Below, in pieces: positions 6,542 to 15,169 of a stretch of 31,885 nucleotides of DNA. The stretch is from CAZLHO01 sp964559455. GTDB lineage: Bacteria; Krumholzibacteriota; Krumholzibacteriia; LZORAL124-64-63. Positions within the stretch are counted from its first letter, which is position 1, and every line of letters begins with the position of its first letter. A program made the position numbers and the translations under genes. The stretch spans positions 1 to 31,885 of the forward strand of contig CAZLHO010000034.1 in the NCBI GenBank assembly GCA_964559455.1. Direction: 5' to 3'. Below the pieces are notes generated by a model that did no database searches, had not been told where the DNA came from, and saw only the letters and a list, made by a program, of their open reading frames with translations.

Positions 6542-7630
6542 TCAAGCCTCATCCAGCAGTTCCCGCGCCCGGGCCTCGTCCCTGGCCAGCTGGGCCTGCA
6601 GCGCCGCCAGCGAGGGGAACTCGCGTTCCTCGCGCAGGCGCCGCACCCACTCCACCTTCACGCTCCGCTCCCGAATATAACCGGCGAAGTCGAAAATATG
6701 TACCTCGATGCGCGGGGCCGCGAGGCCGTCGCCATGCACCGTGGGCGCGCGCCCGAAGTTCAGCATGCCGCGGCAGACCGCCCATTCCTGGTCCAGCGAG
6801 CCCAGCAGTTGGCCGTGGCGGTCCACCTCCGGCAGGGACGCCGCCACGCGCCGGATCACGGTCGGGCGGCCGGCGCCGCGCACCGCGTCGGCCGGCACCA
6901 GCACGCGCACGGCGTAGACGCCCGGCGCGGGCAGGATCTTGTCGGGATCCAGGGGGGTGATGTTGGCCGTCGGATAGCCCAGGGCCGCGCCCCGGCCGGC
7001 GCCGAAACCGACCTCGCCCCAGGTGGCGAAGGGGCGGCCGAGCAGGACGGAGGCCCGGTCGACCGCGCCGGCGTCCAGCAGGCGGCGGATGGTCGTGCTG
7101 CTGACCACCGCATCGCCCTCGCGCAGGGCGGGCACGGTCTCGAAGCCGAAGCCAAGCTCCTCGCCCAGGGCGGCCAGCGCCGCAGCATCGCCCCGCCGGT
7201 CGCGGCCCAGGCCCACGTCATGGCCGCCGACGAGGTGGCGCATGCCCAGGAATTCCAACAGGAAGCGGCGCACGAAGTCGGCGGGCTCCAGGCGCGCCAG
7301 GGCGGGGCAGAAATCGGCGGCCACGACCAGGTCGATGCCGCTGTCGCGCAACAGGGCCAGCTTCTCGGTCCAGCTCGTCAGCAGGCGCGGCGGGCGGTCG
7401 CTGTCCAGGACCAGACGCGGGTGGTGGCGGAAGGTGAAGAGGCAGCCCTGCTCCAGGCCCAGACGCTCGCGGGCCGACTGGACGGCGCTGATCAGGCTCA
7501 GGTGCCCCCGGTGCAGACCGTCGAAGGAGCCGACCGCGACCGCGGTCCGCCGCGCGGCGGGTTTCGGGAAGGGCTGGCTGCCGGCGAGGGCGTCGGTGAT
7601 CAGATCCCGGCTCATCCGCACCAGGCGCAC
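6542..7630 (-). CDS. ribF: Bifunctional riboflavin kinase/FAD synthetase
   Basis: RibF makes FMN from riboflavin and then FAD. The N-terminal adenylyltransferase domain (about 28-180) shows VGSFDGLHRGH (33-43), FRHHPR and SSTTIRRLL. The C-terminal flavokinase domain (about 190-355) shows GRGAALGYPTANI, PAPGVYAVRV, GMLNFGRAPTV and PRIEVHIFDF. At 362 residues it is longer than the common 310 or so; about 30 extra residues lie inside the kinase domain before GMLNFG. The start is GTG at 7630, one base after the truB stop (TGA-C-GTG), with AGGAGG 6 nt upstream inside truB; an ATG five codons on is the alternative. It is the last gene of the conserved nusA-infB operon. Confidence 0.95.
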   Translation of the reverse strand: MRLVRMSRDLITDALAGSQPFPKPAARRTAVAVGSFDGLHRGHLSLISAVQSARERLGLEQGCLFTFRHHPRLVLDSDRPPRLLTSWTEKLALLRDSGIDLVVAADFCPALARLEPADFVRRFLLEFLGMRHLVGGHDVGLGRDRRGDAAALAALGEELGFGFETVPALREGDAVVSSTTIRRLLDAGAVDRASVLLGRPFATWGEVGFGAGRGAALGYPTANITPLDPDKILPAPGVYAVRVLVPADAVRGAGRPTVIRRVAASLPEVDRHGQLLGSLDQEWAVCRGMLNFGRAPTVHGDGLAAPRIEVHIFDFAGYIRERSVKVEWVRRLREEREFPSLAALQAQLARDEARARELLDEA

Positions 7631-7631
7631 G

Positions 7632-8651
7632 TCAGGCCTCCTCTTCGCAGGCCGGCATCACCACGGCGGTGCGCGGCACGACCGCGCCGTCTTCGCCGTC
7701 GACCAGACGGCCTACGGCGACCAACCCGCCGCGGGCGTCCAGGATCCGGAACGGTGACCGGGCCGAACCGTCCCCGGCCATGCCCGGCTCCGGCGCCGGT
7801 TCCAGCCGCGTGATCCAGCCGGGATCGGGCTGACCGCCGCGACGCAGCAGCAGCGCCTCTGCGTCGTCGACCCGCAGCACCGGCGCGCCGGGCAGGGCGG
7901 CGGCGGCCGGGCGCAGGGCGGCGCGCAGGGCCTCGGGATCGCGCAGGCGGTCGGGAGCCAGGGCGTCCTCGACCAGGAAGTCCCCGCTGGCCTCGCGGCG
8001 CAGCGCCCGCAGGTGGCCGAGGGTGCCCAGGGCGGCGGCGATGTCGCGGGCCAGGGCGCGGACGTAGGTGCCCGAGCCGCATTCCACCAGCAGGCCGAAC
8101 TCGTAGACGCGGCCGTCGTCGGCCGCCAGGGGGTCGTCGGCCGCCGGGTCGCCCCAGCGCAGGGGCGCGGCCTCGATGCGGCGGATCAGGACCGGGCGGG
8201 GCTCCTGCCGGGGCGCCTCCCCCCTGCGCGCCAGGGCGTAGAGGGCGCGGCCGTCGCGCTTCAGGGCGGAGATCCGCGGCGGCCGCTGCTCGATCCGGCC
8301 CCGGAAGGCCGCCAGCGCCGCCGTCACGTCGTCCATGTCGCAGTCGACCGCCGCCCGTCCGACGGGCTCGCCGTCGCGGTCGTGGCTGTCGGTGCCGGCG
8401 CCCAGGCGCACCACGGCGCGGTAGCGCTTGTCGTGTCCGACGAGGTAGGGCTGAAGGCGGGTGACGGCGCCGCAGAGGACCAGGAGCAGTCCGGTGGCCA
8501 TCGGGTCGAGGGTGCCGGCGTGCCCGGCGCGCAATCGGGACGGCCCGCGGAGGCGTCCGCCGAGGGCGGCGCGGACGCCGCCGACGACGCCGAACGAAGA
8601 GATCCCCGCCGGCTTGTCGGCGAGCAGGAAACCGTGGATCGGCAGGGACAT
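7632..8651 (-). CDS. truB: tRNA pseudouridine(55) synthase
   Basis: TruB isomerises U55 in the T-loop of tRNAs. The 339-residue protein has KPAGISSFGVV, AGHAGTLDPMATGLL with catalytic D49, the HDKRYRAVV strand, QRPPRISALKRDGRALYALAR, and CGSGTYVRALARDI. An acidic segment DDPLAADDGR near residue 180 is an insertion relative to typical TruB. The ATG at 8651 has GGAGGAG 3-5 nt upstream and matches the family start (HGFLLADKPAG). It lies 56 bp after the rbfA-nrnA fusion and is coupled to ribF downstream. Confidence 0.95.
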   Translation of the reverse strand: MSLPIHGFLLADKPAGISSFGVVGGVRAALGGRLRGPSRLRAGHAGTLDPMATGLLLVLCGAVTRLQPYLVGHDKRYRAVVRLGAGTDSHDRDGEPVGRAAVDCDMDDVTAALAAFRGRIEQRPPRISALKRDGRALYALARRGEAPRQEPRPVLIRRIEAAPLRWGDPAADDPLAADDGRVYEFGLLVECGSGTYVRALARDIAAALGTLGHLRALRREASGDFLVEDALAPDRLRDPEALRAALRPAAAALPGAPVLRVDDAEALLLRRGGQPDPGWITRLEPAPEPGMAGDGSARSPFRILDARGGLVAVGRLVDGEDGAVVPRTAVVMPACEEEA

Positions 8652-8707
8652 GGCTCCTCCGGCCGGTCGACGGACCCGGGGCGGCGCGACGGCGCCGGCC
8701 TCAGGCG

Positions 8708-10108
8708 TCAGGACGCGAGTTCGTCCAGCAGGACCGGGACCAGGGCCGCGCTGACCGCGGTCAGGTCGCCCTCCAGGGTGCAGCCGGCGGCCGCCCGGTG
8801 GCCGCCGCCGCCGAAGCGGGCGGCCACGGCCTGGACGTCGCCGCCGCCGGGCGCGCGCAGCGACACCCGCCAGGTCCGATCGTCCAGTTCCTTCAGGAAG
8901 GCCACGAATTCCACGCCCTCGAGCGCGGTGGCGAAGCCGACGAAGCTCTCGGTGTCGGCCAGCCGGGCTCCGGTCTCGGCCAGCATCGCGCGGTCGGCGC
9001 GGATCAGCGCGATGCGCCCCTCGCCATGGGTCTCGAGCGTGGCCAGCACGCGCTGCAGCAGGGCCATGCCCGCCGGCGTGCGCCGGTGGAGCACGGCCTC
9101 GGTGACCCCGGCCACGTCCACCCCGCGCGAGGCCAGGGCCGCGGCGGCCTCGAAGGTCAGGGGCAGGGTGTTCGGATGGCGGAAGCCGCCGGTGTCGGTG
9201 ACCAGGCCGGCGTAGATGTTGGTGGCCATGTCCACGCTCAGGGCCGTCCCGGCCTCGTCGCCGTCGGCGGCGGCCAGTTCCTCGACGATGCGCATCACCA
9301 GCAGCGCGGTGGCGCTGGCCGCGGGTTCGACCCAGCCGTCCAGGGGCACGCGGCGGCCGCTGACCAGGTGGTGGTCGACGGTCCAGGCCTCGGGGACGCC
9401 GGCCAGGACGTCGGCGTACTCGCCGGCCCGATCGATGCGATGGCAGTCGAGCATGACCAGGCGGTCGGGGGGCGCGTCGGCGAGCAGCGCCGCCGCCCGC
9501 TCCAGGGGCACGACGTCGGCGAAGCCCGGCAGCGCGGCGAAGCCGGCGGGAGGATCGGGATAGCCGAAGACGACGACCTCGGCGCCCCGCGCGGCGAGGG
9601 CCTCGCCCAGGGCCAGGCAGCTGCCCATGGCGTCGGGGTCGGGATTCCAGTGAGGCACGAGCCAGATGCGGCCGCCCGCGCGCAGGGCGCGCATCAGTTC
9701 GGCCGGCGGCTGCAGGTCCGCGAGCTTCATGCGGAGGCGGCGGGCGCCCTCGTCCTCGAGATCGCCGCGGTCGGAGAGGTCGCGCAGGATGGTGTCGACG
9801 CCCAGGCCGCGGTCCAGGGAATCGTCGTAGACGAAGCGGAGGTCTGGAGTGGCCCGCAGGCGCAGCACGTCGCCCAGGCGGCCCTGCAGGAATCCGCGGG
9901 CCTTCTTGAGGCCGGCCATGCTGTCGCGCCGGGCCTCCTCGCCGCCGAGAGCGGAGACGAAGACCTGCGCCACCGTCTGGTCCCGGCTCAGCTTCACGCC
10001 CGAGACGGTGACGAAGCCCACGCGGGGGTCCTTCACCTCGGTGGCGAGCAGATCGGCCAGCACGCGCTGGAGGGCGGCGTTCTGCCGCTGCAGCTTATAG
10101 GGATCCAT
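8708..10108 (-). CDS. RbfA fused to DHH/DHHA1 phosphoesterase (NrnA-like)
   Basis: One uninterrupted 466-residue frame holds two proteins. Residues 1 to about 118 are ribosome-binding factor A, needed for 30S maturation (LQRQNAALQRVLADLLATEV, DPRVGFVTVSGVKLSRD, RLRATPDLRFVYDDS, ending in the DTILRDL helix). Residues from about 130 are a DHH-family phosphoesterase: VPHWNPDPDAMGS (metal ligands H153, D157, D159), VDHH at 244-247, and the DHHA1 substrate loop GGGGHRAAAG at 433-442. NrnA-type members degrade short oligoribonucleotides and dephosphorylate pAp. In many genomes rbfA, nrnA and truB are consecutive genes; here the first two are joined with no internal stop. The linker (about 112-132) is charged. 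The ATG at 10108 has GGGAGAG upstream. Confidence 0.93.
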   Translation of the reverse strand: MDPYKLQRQNAALQRVLADLLATEVKDPRVGFVTVSGVKLSRDQTVAQVFVSALGGEEARRDSMAGLKKARGFLQGRLGDVLRLRATPDLRFVYDDSLDRGLGVDTILRDLSDRGDLEDEGARRLRMKLADLQPPAELMRALRAGGRIWLVPHWNPDPDAMGSCLALGEALAARGAEVVVFGYPDPPAGFAALPGFADVVPLERAAALLADAPPDRLVMLDCHRIDRAGEYADVLAGVPEAWTVDHHLVSGRRVPLDGWVEPAASATALLVMRIVEELAAADGDEAGTALSVDMATNIYAGLVTDTGGFRHPNTLPLTFEAAAALASRGVDVAGVTEAVLHRRTPAGMALLQRVLATLETHGEGRIALIRADRAMLAETGARLADTESFVGFATALEGVEFVAFLKELDDRTWRVSLRAPGGGDVQAVAARFGGGGHRAAAGCTLEGDLTAVSAALVPVLLDELAS

Positions 10109-10148
10109 CTTCTCTCCCGGTCCGGTTCCGGCGTCGAGCGCCGGCGCG

Positions 10149-13124
10149 TCACAGCTCGGTGCGCTGCACTTCCTCGATGCGGAAGGTCTCGATGATGTCG
10201 CCTTCCTGGAGATCGTGGAAGTTCTCCAGACCGATGCCGCACTCGAAGCCCGACTGGACCTCGCGCACGTCCTCCTTGAAGCGCTTCAGCGAGCTGATCC
10301 GCCCCTCGAAGATCACGACCTGGTCGCGCACCAGCCGCACCAGCGAATTGCGGATGATGGTGCCGTTGGTGACGTACGAGCCCGAGATGGTGCCGACCTT
10401 CGGGATCCGGAAGACCTGGCGGACCTCGGCGGAGCCGGTGGAGACCTCGCGCCGGATGGCGCCCAGCAGACCGGCCATCGCCTTCTTCATCGTGTCGATG
10501 CATTCGTAGATGACGTCGAAGACCTCGATGGTCACGTGCAGGTTCTTGGCCTGCTCGCGGATCGTCGCGCCCGGGCGCATGTGGAAACCGATGATCATGG
10601 CGCCGGTGTTCGAGGCGAGCAGGACGTCGGACTCGTTGATCGCGCCCACGCCCTTGTGCACCACCTTCAGCTGCACCTCTTCGGTGTTCAACTGCAGCAG
10701 CGAGTCGCAGATCGCCTCGACCGAGCCGGAGACGTCGCCCTTGACGATGATCGGCAGCTCCTTGACGTCGGAGGTGGCGACCATCTCGGCCAGGTTCTCG
10801 AGGGTCACGGTGCGCTTCGGCATCTCCAGGTGCTGGATGCGCTGCATCTGGCGGCGGCGCATGGCGATCTCGCGGGCGTCGCGGCCGCGCTCCAGGACGT
10901 AGAAGCGGTCGCCGGCCTCGGGCACGTCGTGCGCGCCCATGACCACCGCCGGTTCGCCGGGCGCCACGACCTCCAGCTGCTCGCCGCGCTCGTCCAGCAG
11001 ATTCCGGACCTTGCCGTCCTGCATGCCGGCCAGGAAGTTCTCGCCGACGTGCAGCTCGCCCTGCTCGACCAGCACCGTGAAGACGGCGCCGCGGCCGAGC
11101 TCCTTCGTGGCCTCGACGACCACGCCGCGGGCGGGGCCGGAGCGGACCGCCGCCAGCTCCAGGACCTCGGCCTGCAGGTGGACCAGCTCGAGCAGCTTGT
11201 CGACGTTGTCGCCGCGCTTGGCGGAGATGTCCGCGCTGAGCACGTCGCCGCCGAACTCCTCGATCTGCACGCCGTGGGTCATCAGGTCCTGCTTGATCAG
11301 CTCGGGTCGGGCCGCGGGCAGGTCGATCTTGTTGACGGCCACGATGATCGGCACTCCGGCCGACTTGGCGTGATTGATGGCCTCGATCGTCTGCGGCATG
11401 ATGCGGTCGTCGGCGGCCACGATCAGGATGACGATGTCGGTGACCTGGGCGCCGCGCGCGCGCATGGCCGAGAAGGCCTCGTGCCCCGGTGTGTCCAGGA
11501 AGGTGATCGGCCCGCCGGCGGTCTGCACCCGGTAGGCGCCGATGTGCTGCGTGATGCCGCCCGCCTCGCCGGCGATGATGTTGGTCGACCGGATGTAGTC
11601 CAGCAGCGAGGTCTTGCCGTGATCGACGTGGCCCATGACGGTGACCACGGGGGCGCGGCGCTCCTTGTCGCCCTCGGCGACCTCCTCGAGCTCCAGCACC
11701 TCCTCGCCGAACTCGCTCAGGAACTCGACCTCGAACTCGAACTCGTCGGCCAGCAGGTCGATCGTGTCCTTCTCCAGCCGCTGATTCATCGTCGCCATCT
11801 GGCCCAGGCCGAAGAGCTTGGCGATGATGTCCTTGGCCGGCACTTCCAGCTTCTCGGCCAGCTCCTGGACGGTGATGAACTCGGTCAGGCGCAGCAGGCT
11901 TGTCTCCTCGGCGGCGACGACCTCCTCGACCCCGACTCCCTTGCGGTGCTTGCGACGACCGCGGCCGCCGTCGATCTGGGCGAGCGTCTGCTTGACGTTC
12001 TGGGCCACGGCGGCCTCGTCGATTGTCTTCTTCTTGCGCTGGCGGCGCCTCTTGCGGCCCGGATCGGCGGTCTGCTGGACCTTCGTCTCGGCCCGGCGCT
12101 GCATCGCCGCCTTCACGGAATCGCGCACCGAGGCCTGCATGTCCTGCGAGACGCGGGGTCGCTTGTCGGAGACGCCCAGTTCGCGGCGAACGTCCGACCA
12201 GTCCCAGTTCTGCTCGCCCTCGGCGCCGGCGTCGGCGGCCGTGGGCGGCGCGACGCTCTTGCCCGCCGTGGACTGGACCACGCCGGTTCCCATGCGGATG
12301 ATCTTGGCCTGGCGGCGCGAGGGGCGCACGACCTTGGCCTTCTCGGATTCTTCCTCCCCGGCGGCGGGCGCGGCCTCTTCGCTCTCGGACGGGCTTTCGG
12401 CGCCGGCCTCGACGGGCGCCTCGGCCTGCGGGGCCTCGGTCTCGGGCGCCTCGGGAGCGGCCGCCGCGGTCTCCTCGACGGGCGCGGGCGCCTCGGCCTC
12501 GATGTCGGCCTTGCGCACGATGCGGGCGCGGGGCTTGGCGTCGGCTTCGGTCTCGGGCGACGCGGCCTCGGGAGCGACGGGCTCGGCCTTCTGCGGCGTT
12601 TTCTTCTCCGGCGCCTTCTTCTTCTCGACCGGAGCCTTCTCGACCGCCGCCTTCTTCTTCGTCGTCGCCTTCTTGGTCGCGGCCTTCTCGGTCGTCGCCT
12701 TCTCGGTCGATGTCTTCTTGGTCGCGGCCTTCTTGGTGGTCGCCTTCTTGGTCGTCGCCTTCTTGGTCGTCGCCTTCTTCGTCGTCTTCTTCTTGGCCGC
12801 CGCCTTCTTCTTGGCGGCCGGCTTCTTCTTGGCCGCCTTGGTCTCCTCGGCGTCGTCCTCCGGCGGCTGCGGGCGATCGAGGGGCCGGAAACTGGCGACG
12901 TGCATCAGCTTCGCGGAATCCATCCCGTGGGCCTTGGCGTAGTTGAGCCGCATCTGCTCGCGTTTGCGCTGGAAACGCGCGTGGATCTTGTCGACGATGT
13001 CATCCTCGACCACGCTCATGTGGCTCTTGGCTTCCGCATGCATGTCGCGCATGAGCCGGAGAATGGCAGGACTGTCCACGCCGTAGTGCTTCGCGAGTTC
13101 GTATACCCTGAGCTTCTTCGCCAA
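10149..13124 (-). CDS. infB: Translation initiation factor IF-2
   Basis: IF-2 is the GTPase that brings fMet-tRNA to the 30S and promotes subunit joining. The 991-residue protein starts with the IF2_N fold (LRVYELAKHYGVDSPAIL), then a long disordered linker (about 90-370) rich in Lys/Ala/Thr and then Glu/Ala/Pro. A second IF2_N domain (FITVQELAEKLEVPAKDII) follows. The G domain has GHVDHGKTS (498-506), DTPGHEAF, NKID and ISAKRG, followed by domains II-IV (KGDVSGSVEAI, GFHMRPG, GSYVTNGTI, FECGIGLENF). The start is TTG at 13124: GGGAGG lies about 9 nt upstream and MAKKLRVYEL matches the family. A small CTCCGC-TTCGG-GCGGAG hairpin (13139-13155) sits just upstream of that ribosome-binding site. 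Confidence 0.97.
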   Translation of the reverse strand: MAKKLRVYELAKHYGVDSPAILRLMRDMHAEAKSHMSVVEDDIVDKIHARFQRKREQMRLNYAKAHGMDSAKLMHVASFRPLDRPQPPEDDAEETKAAKKKPAAKKKAAAKKKTTKKATTKKATTKKATTKKAATKKTSTEKATTEKAATKKATTKKKAAVEKAPVEKKKAPEKKTPQKAEPVAPEAASPETEADAKPRARIVRKADIEAEAPAPVEETAAAAPEAPETEAPQAEAPVEAGAESPSESEEAAPAAGEEESEKAKVVRPSRRQAKIIRMGTGVVQSTAGKSVAPPTAADAGAEGEQNWDWSDVRRELGVSDKRPRVSQDMQASVRDSVKAAMQRRAETKVQQTADPGRKRRRQRKKKTIDEAAVAQNVKQTLAQIDGGRGRRKHRKGVGVEEVVAAEETSLLRLTEFITVQELAEKLEVPAKDIIAKLFGLGQMATMNQRLEKDTIDLLADEFEFEVEFLSEFGEEVLELEEVAEGDKERRAPVVTVMGHVDHGKTSLLDYIRSTNIIAGEAGGITQHIGAYRVQTAGGPITFLDTPGHEAFSAMRARGAQVTDIVILIVAADDRIMPQTIEAINHAKSAGVPIIVAVNKIDLPAARPELIKQDLMTHGVQIEEFGGDVLSADISAKRGDNVDKLLELVHLQAEVLELAAVRSGPARGVVVEATKELGRGAVFTVLVEQGELHVGENFLAGMQDGKVRNLLDERGEQLEVVAPGEPAVVMGAHDVPEAGDRFYVLERGRDAREIAMRRRQMQRIQHLEMPKRTVTLENLAEMVATSDVKELPIIVKGDVSGSVEAICDSLLQLNTEEVQLKVVHKGVGAINESDVLLASNTGAMIIGFHMRPGATIREQAKNLHVTIEVFDVIYECIDTMKKAMAGLLGAIRREVSTGSAEVRQVFRIPKVGTISGSYVTNGTIIRNSLVRLVRDQVVIFEGRISSLKRFKEDVREVQSGFECGIGLENFHDLQEGDIIETFRIEEVQRTEL
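12661..12795 (-). repeat. Nine 15-bp tandem repeats in infB (KKATT-type)
   Basis: Nine consecutive 15-bp units, close to GTCGTCGCCTTCTTG on the plus strand, encode five-residue units KKATT, KKAAT, EKATT, EKAAT and KKTST in the linker of IF-2. The units keep the infB frame. The amino-acid pattern resembles the lysine/alanine-rich tails of bacterial histone H1-like proteins. Confidence 0.9.
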
Positions 13125-13175
13125 GTCGATGCACCTCCCTCCGCCCGAAGCGGAGTCGGCTGTTGTGAAAACCGG

Positions 13176-13556
13176 TCAATCAGTCGCGGCCGGGTCGCCC
13201 GCGCTCCCCGTCGCTTCGTCGGCGTCGGCCGCGGCCAGCAGCGCCGACAATCCCTTCACGAATCCCCTGTCGTCCACGGCGACCACCGCCAGGTCGCTCC
13301 GACCCAGGGCGCGGCCCAGATCCTCGCGACCGCAGGGCAGATCGGCCATCCGGGGCGCGGGCTCCAGACGGGCCAGCTTCTGCCGCAGCGAATCGCCGGC
13401 GTCGGCGGCCGTCAGCACCAGCGGCGCGCGGCCCCGTCGGACCATGATCGTGACCGCCGTCAGGCCCAGGGCCAGGCGACCGGCGCGGCGGGCCAGCCCC
13501 AGCAGTCCCAGCACCCGGTCCGGATCGGCGCCGGGCGCGCTTTCGCGCGTGGCCAT
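13176..13556 (-). CDS. ylxQ: L7Ae-family RNA-binding protein (YlxQ-like)
   Basis: A 126-residue protein of the L7Ae/L30e/S12e fold, whose members bind kink-turn RNA; bacterial YlxQ has no settled role but is found with nusA and infB. Visible family features are the helix VLGLLGLARRAGRLALG, the following strand with a positively charged turn (MVRRGRAPLVLTAADAG), and the C-terminal LAVVAVDDRGFVKGL. The last 15 residues are a polar low-complexity tail. The ATG at 13556 is 6 nt after the nusA stop. The ylxR gene that usually lies between nusA and ylxQ is absent. Confidence 0.85.
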   Translation of the reverse strand: MATRESAPGADPDRVLGLLGLARRAGRLALGLTAVTIMVRRGRAPLVLTAADAGDSLRQKLARLEPAPRMADLPCGREDLGRALGRSDLAVVAVDDRGFVKGLSALLAAADADEATGSAGDPAATD

Positions 13557-13562
13557 CGCCGC

Positions 13563-15116
13563 CTAGCTTTCCAGATCGGTCCCCGCGAAGGGATCGCTCT
13601 TGGTTTCTTCCTCGGGCTCGTCCTCGGACGCGGCCGCCTCGTCGTCGGTACCCTCGCCCAGGTCCTTCGGGAAGAGGTCGCCCTCGGGCACGGCGACGTC
13701 GTCGGGGCTCGACGGCAGGTCGTCGTCCGCCTCGTCGGGGGACCCGGCGCCCTCGCCCTCGACAGCCTCGTCCTCGGCCCCCTTGAGCTTGCTCTCGTCG
13801 AAGAGGGGCTGCCCGTCGGGAGCGCTGGCGGCCAGTTCCTCGGCCACGGTGGTCTCGATGATGCGGTTCAGCTCCTCGACGGTGACCACGGCGGTGGCGT
13901 GCAGCGCCTCGGCCGTCTTCTGGCCGACGCCCTTGACCTCCAACAGCTCGTCGAGGCCGGCCTGGGCCAGGATGTCGATCGAGTCGATGCCGCTCTCGCG
14001 GAGCGCGACGGCCAGCTTGTCGCTGACGCCGGTCATCTCCTCCAGCTCCATCGAGACTTCCTGCCGCACGCGCTGGCGGATATGGTACTCCCGCGACGAG
14101 ACGAGGTCGATCTTCCATTCGGTCAGCTTGGCGGCCAGGCGGACGTTCTTGCCCTCCTTGCCGATCGCCTTCGAGAGCTGGTCCTCGTTCACGACCACCA
14201 TCGCCTCGCGCCGGTCCTCGTCCAGGATGATCGTGCTGACCTCGGCCGGGCTCAGCGCGCGGCTGATCAGCAGGGAGGGCTCGGCGCTCCAGGGCACGAT
14301 ATCGATGCGCTCGCCGTTCAGCTCCCGGGTCACGGCCTGCACGCGGCTGCCCTTCATGCCCACGCAGCTGCCGACGGCGTCCACCCGCTCGTCGTGCGAG
14401 AGCACGGCGATCTTGGAGCGGTTGCCGGGCTCGCGGGCGACGGCCTTGATCTCGACGATGCCCTCCTGGATCTCGGGCACCTCCTGCTCGAAGAGCAGCT
14501 TCAGGAAGCCGGGGTGGCTGCGCGAGAGGATGACCTGCGGCCCCTTGGCGTTGTCCAGGACCTCGATGATGAAGGCCTTGACCTGGTTGCCCTGGACGTA
14601 GCGCTCGCCGCGGATCTGCTCGCGGAAGGGCAGCAGGGCCTCGACGCGGTCCAGGTTGACCAGGACGTTGCCGCGGTCGATCTGCTGGATGCTGCCGGAG
14701 ACCATCTCGTTCAGGCGGTCCACGTAGGACTCGAAGATGCGCGTGCGCTCGGCCTCGCGCACCTTCTGGACCAGGATCTGCTTGGCGACCAGGATGGCGT
14801 TGCGGCCGAACTGGTCCAGGGGCAGCTCCCAGCGCACCTCGTCGCCGGGCTGCAGGTCGTCGCCGAACTCCCGGCGGGCCTCGTCGAGGGGAATCTCCAG
14901 GTCCTCGTCCTCGACGGTCTTCACCACGACCTTGACGTGCTCCACGGTCATCGCACCGGTGTCCGGATCGACGCGGGCGTCGATGTTGGCCTCGGCGCCC
15001 ACCTTCTTGCGGGCCGCGGACTGCAGGCCGGCCACGAGGGAATCGATGACGATCGCGCGATCGACGTTCTTCTCCCGGGTGATCATGGCCAGGGCGTCCA
15101 GGACGTTGTACTCCAT
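13563..15116 (-). CDS. nusA: Transcription termination/antitermination factor NusA
   Basis: NusA binds RNA polymerase and nascent RNA to control pausing, termination and antitermination. The 517-residue protein has the polymerase-binding N-domain (about 1-125), S1 (about 130-205, ending QVILSRSHPGFLK), KH1 with GMKGSRVQAV (near 250), KH2 with GKEGKNVRLA (near 315), and a helix-hairpin-helix region with LLEVKGVGQKTAEAL (near 385-400). It ends in an acidic Asp/Glu-rich tail of roughly 80 residues (from about 438). I prefer the ATG at 15116 because GGGAG is 7 nt upstream; an ATG two codons earlier is too close to it. It lies 53 nt after rimP in the same operon. Leader structures ahead of rimP may give autoregulation. 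Confidence 0.96.
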   Translation of the reverse strand: MEYNVLDALAMITREKNVDRAIVIDSLVAGLQSAARKKVGAEANIDARVDPDTGAMTVEHVKVVVKTVEDEDLEIPLDEARREFGDDLQPGDEVRWELPLDQFGRNAILVAKQILVQKVREAERTRIFESYVDRLNEMVSGSIQQIDRGNVLVNLDRVEALLPFREQIRGERYVQGNQVKAFIIEVLDNAKGPQVILSRSHPGFLKLLFEQEVPEIQEGIVEIKAVAREPGNRSKIAVLSHDERVDAVGSCVGMKGSRVQAVTRELNGERIDIVPWSAEPSLLISRALSPAEVSTIILDEDRREAMVVVNEDQLSKAIGKEGKNVRLAAKLTEWKIDLVSSREYHIRQRVRQEVSMELEEMTGVSDKLAVALRESGIDSIDILAQAGLDELLEVKGVGQKTAEALHATAVVTVEELNRIIETTVAEELAASAPDGQPLFDESKLKGAEDEAVEGEGAGSPDEADDDLPSSPDDVAVPEGDLFPKDLGEGTDDEAAASEDEPEEETKSDPFAGTDLES

Positions 15117-15169
15117 CGTCATGCTCCCGTCTTGATCGGCTGGCCCCGCGCCCTGCGCGGCGGCGGTCT

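Noticed and set aside
10128..10144. Hairpin CCGGCG-TCGAG-CGCCGG between infB and rbfA-nrnA as a terminator
   Set aside because: Short stem, no T-run on the minus strand, and the genes around it belong to one operon.
12661..12795. CRISPR or mobile-element repeats
   Set aside because: The repeats are 15 bp, contiguous without spacers, and stay in the infB reading frame.
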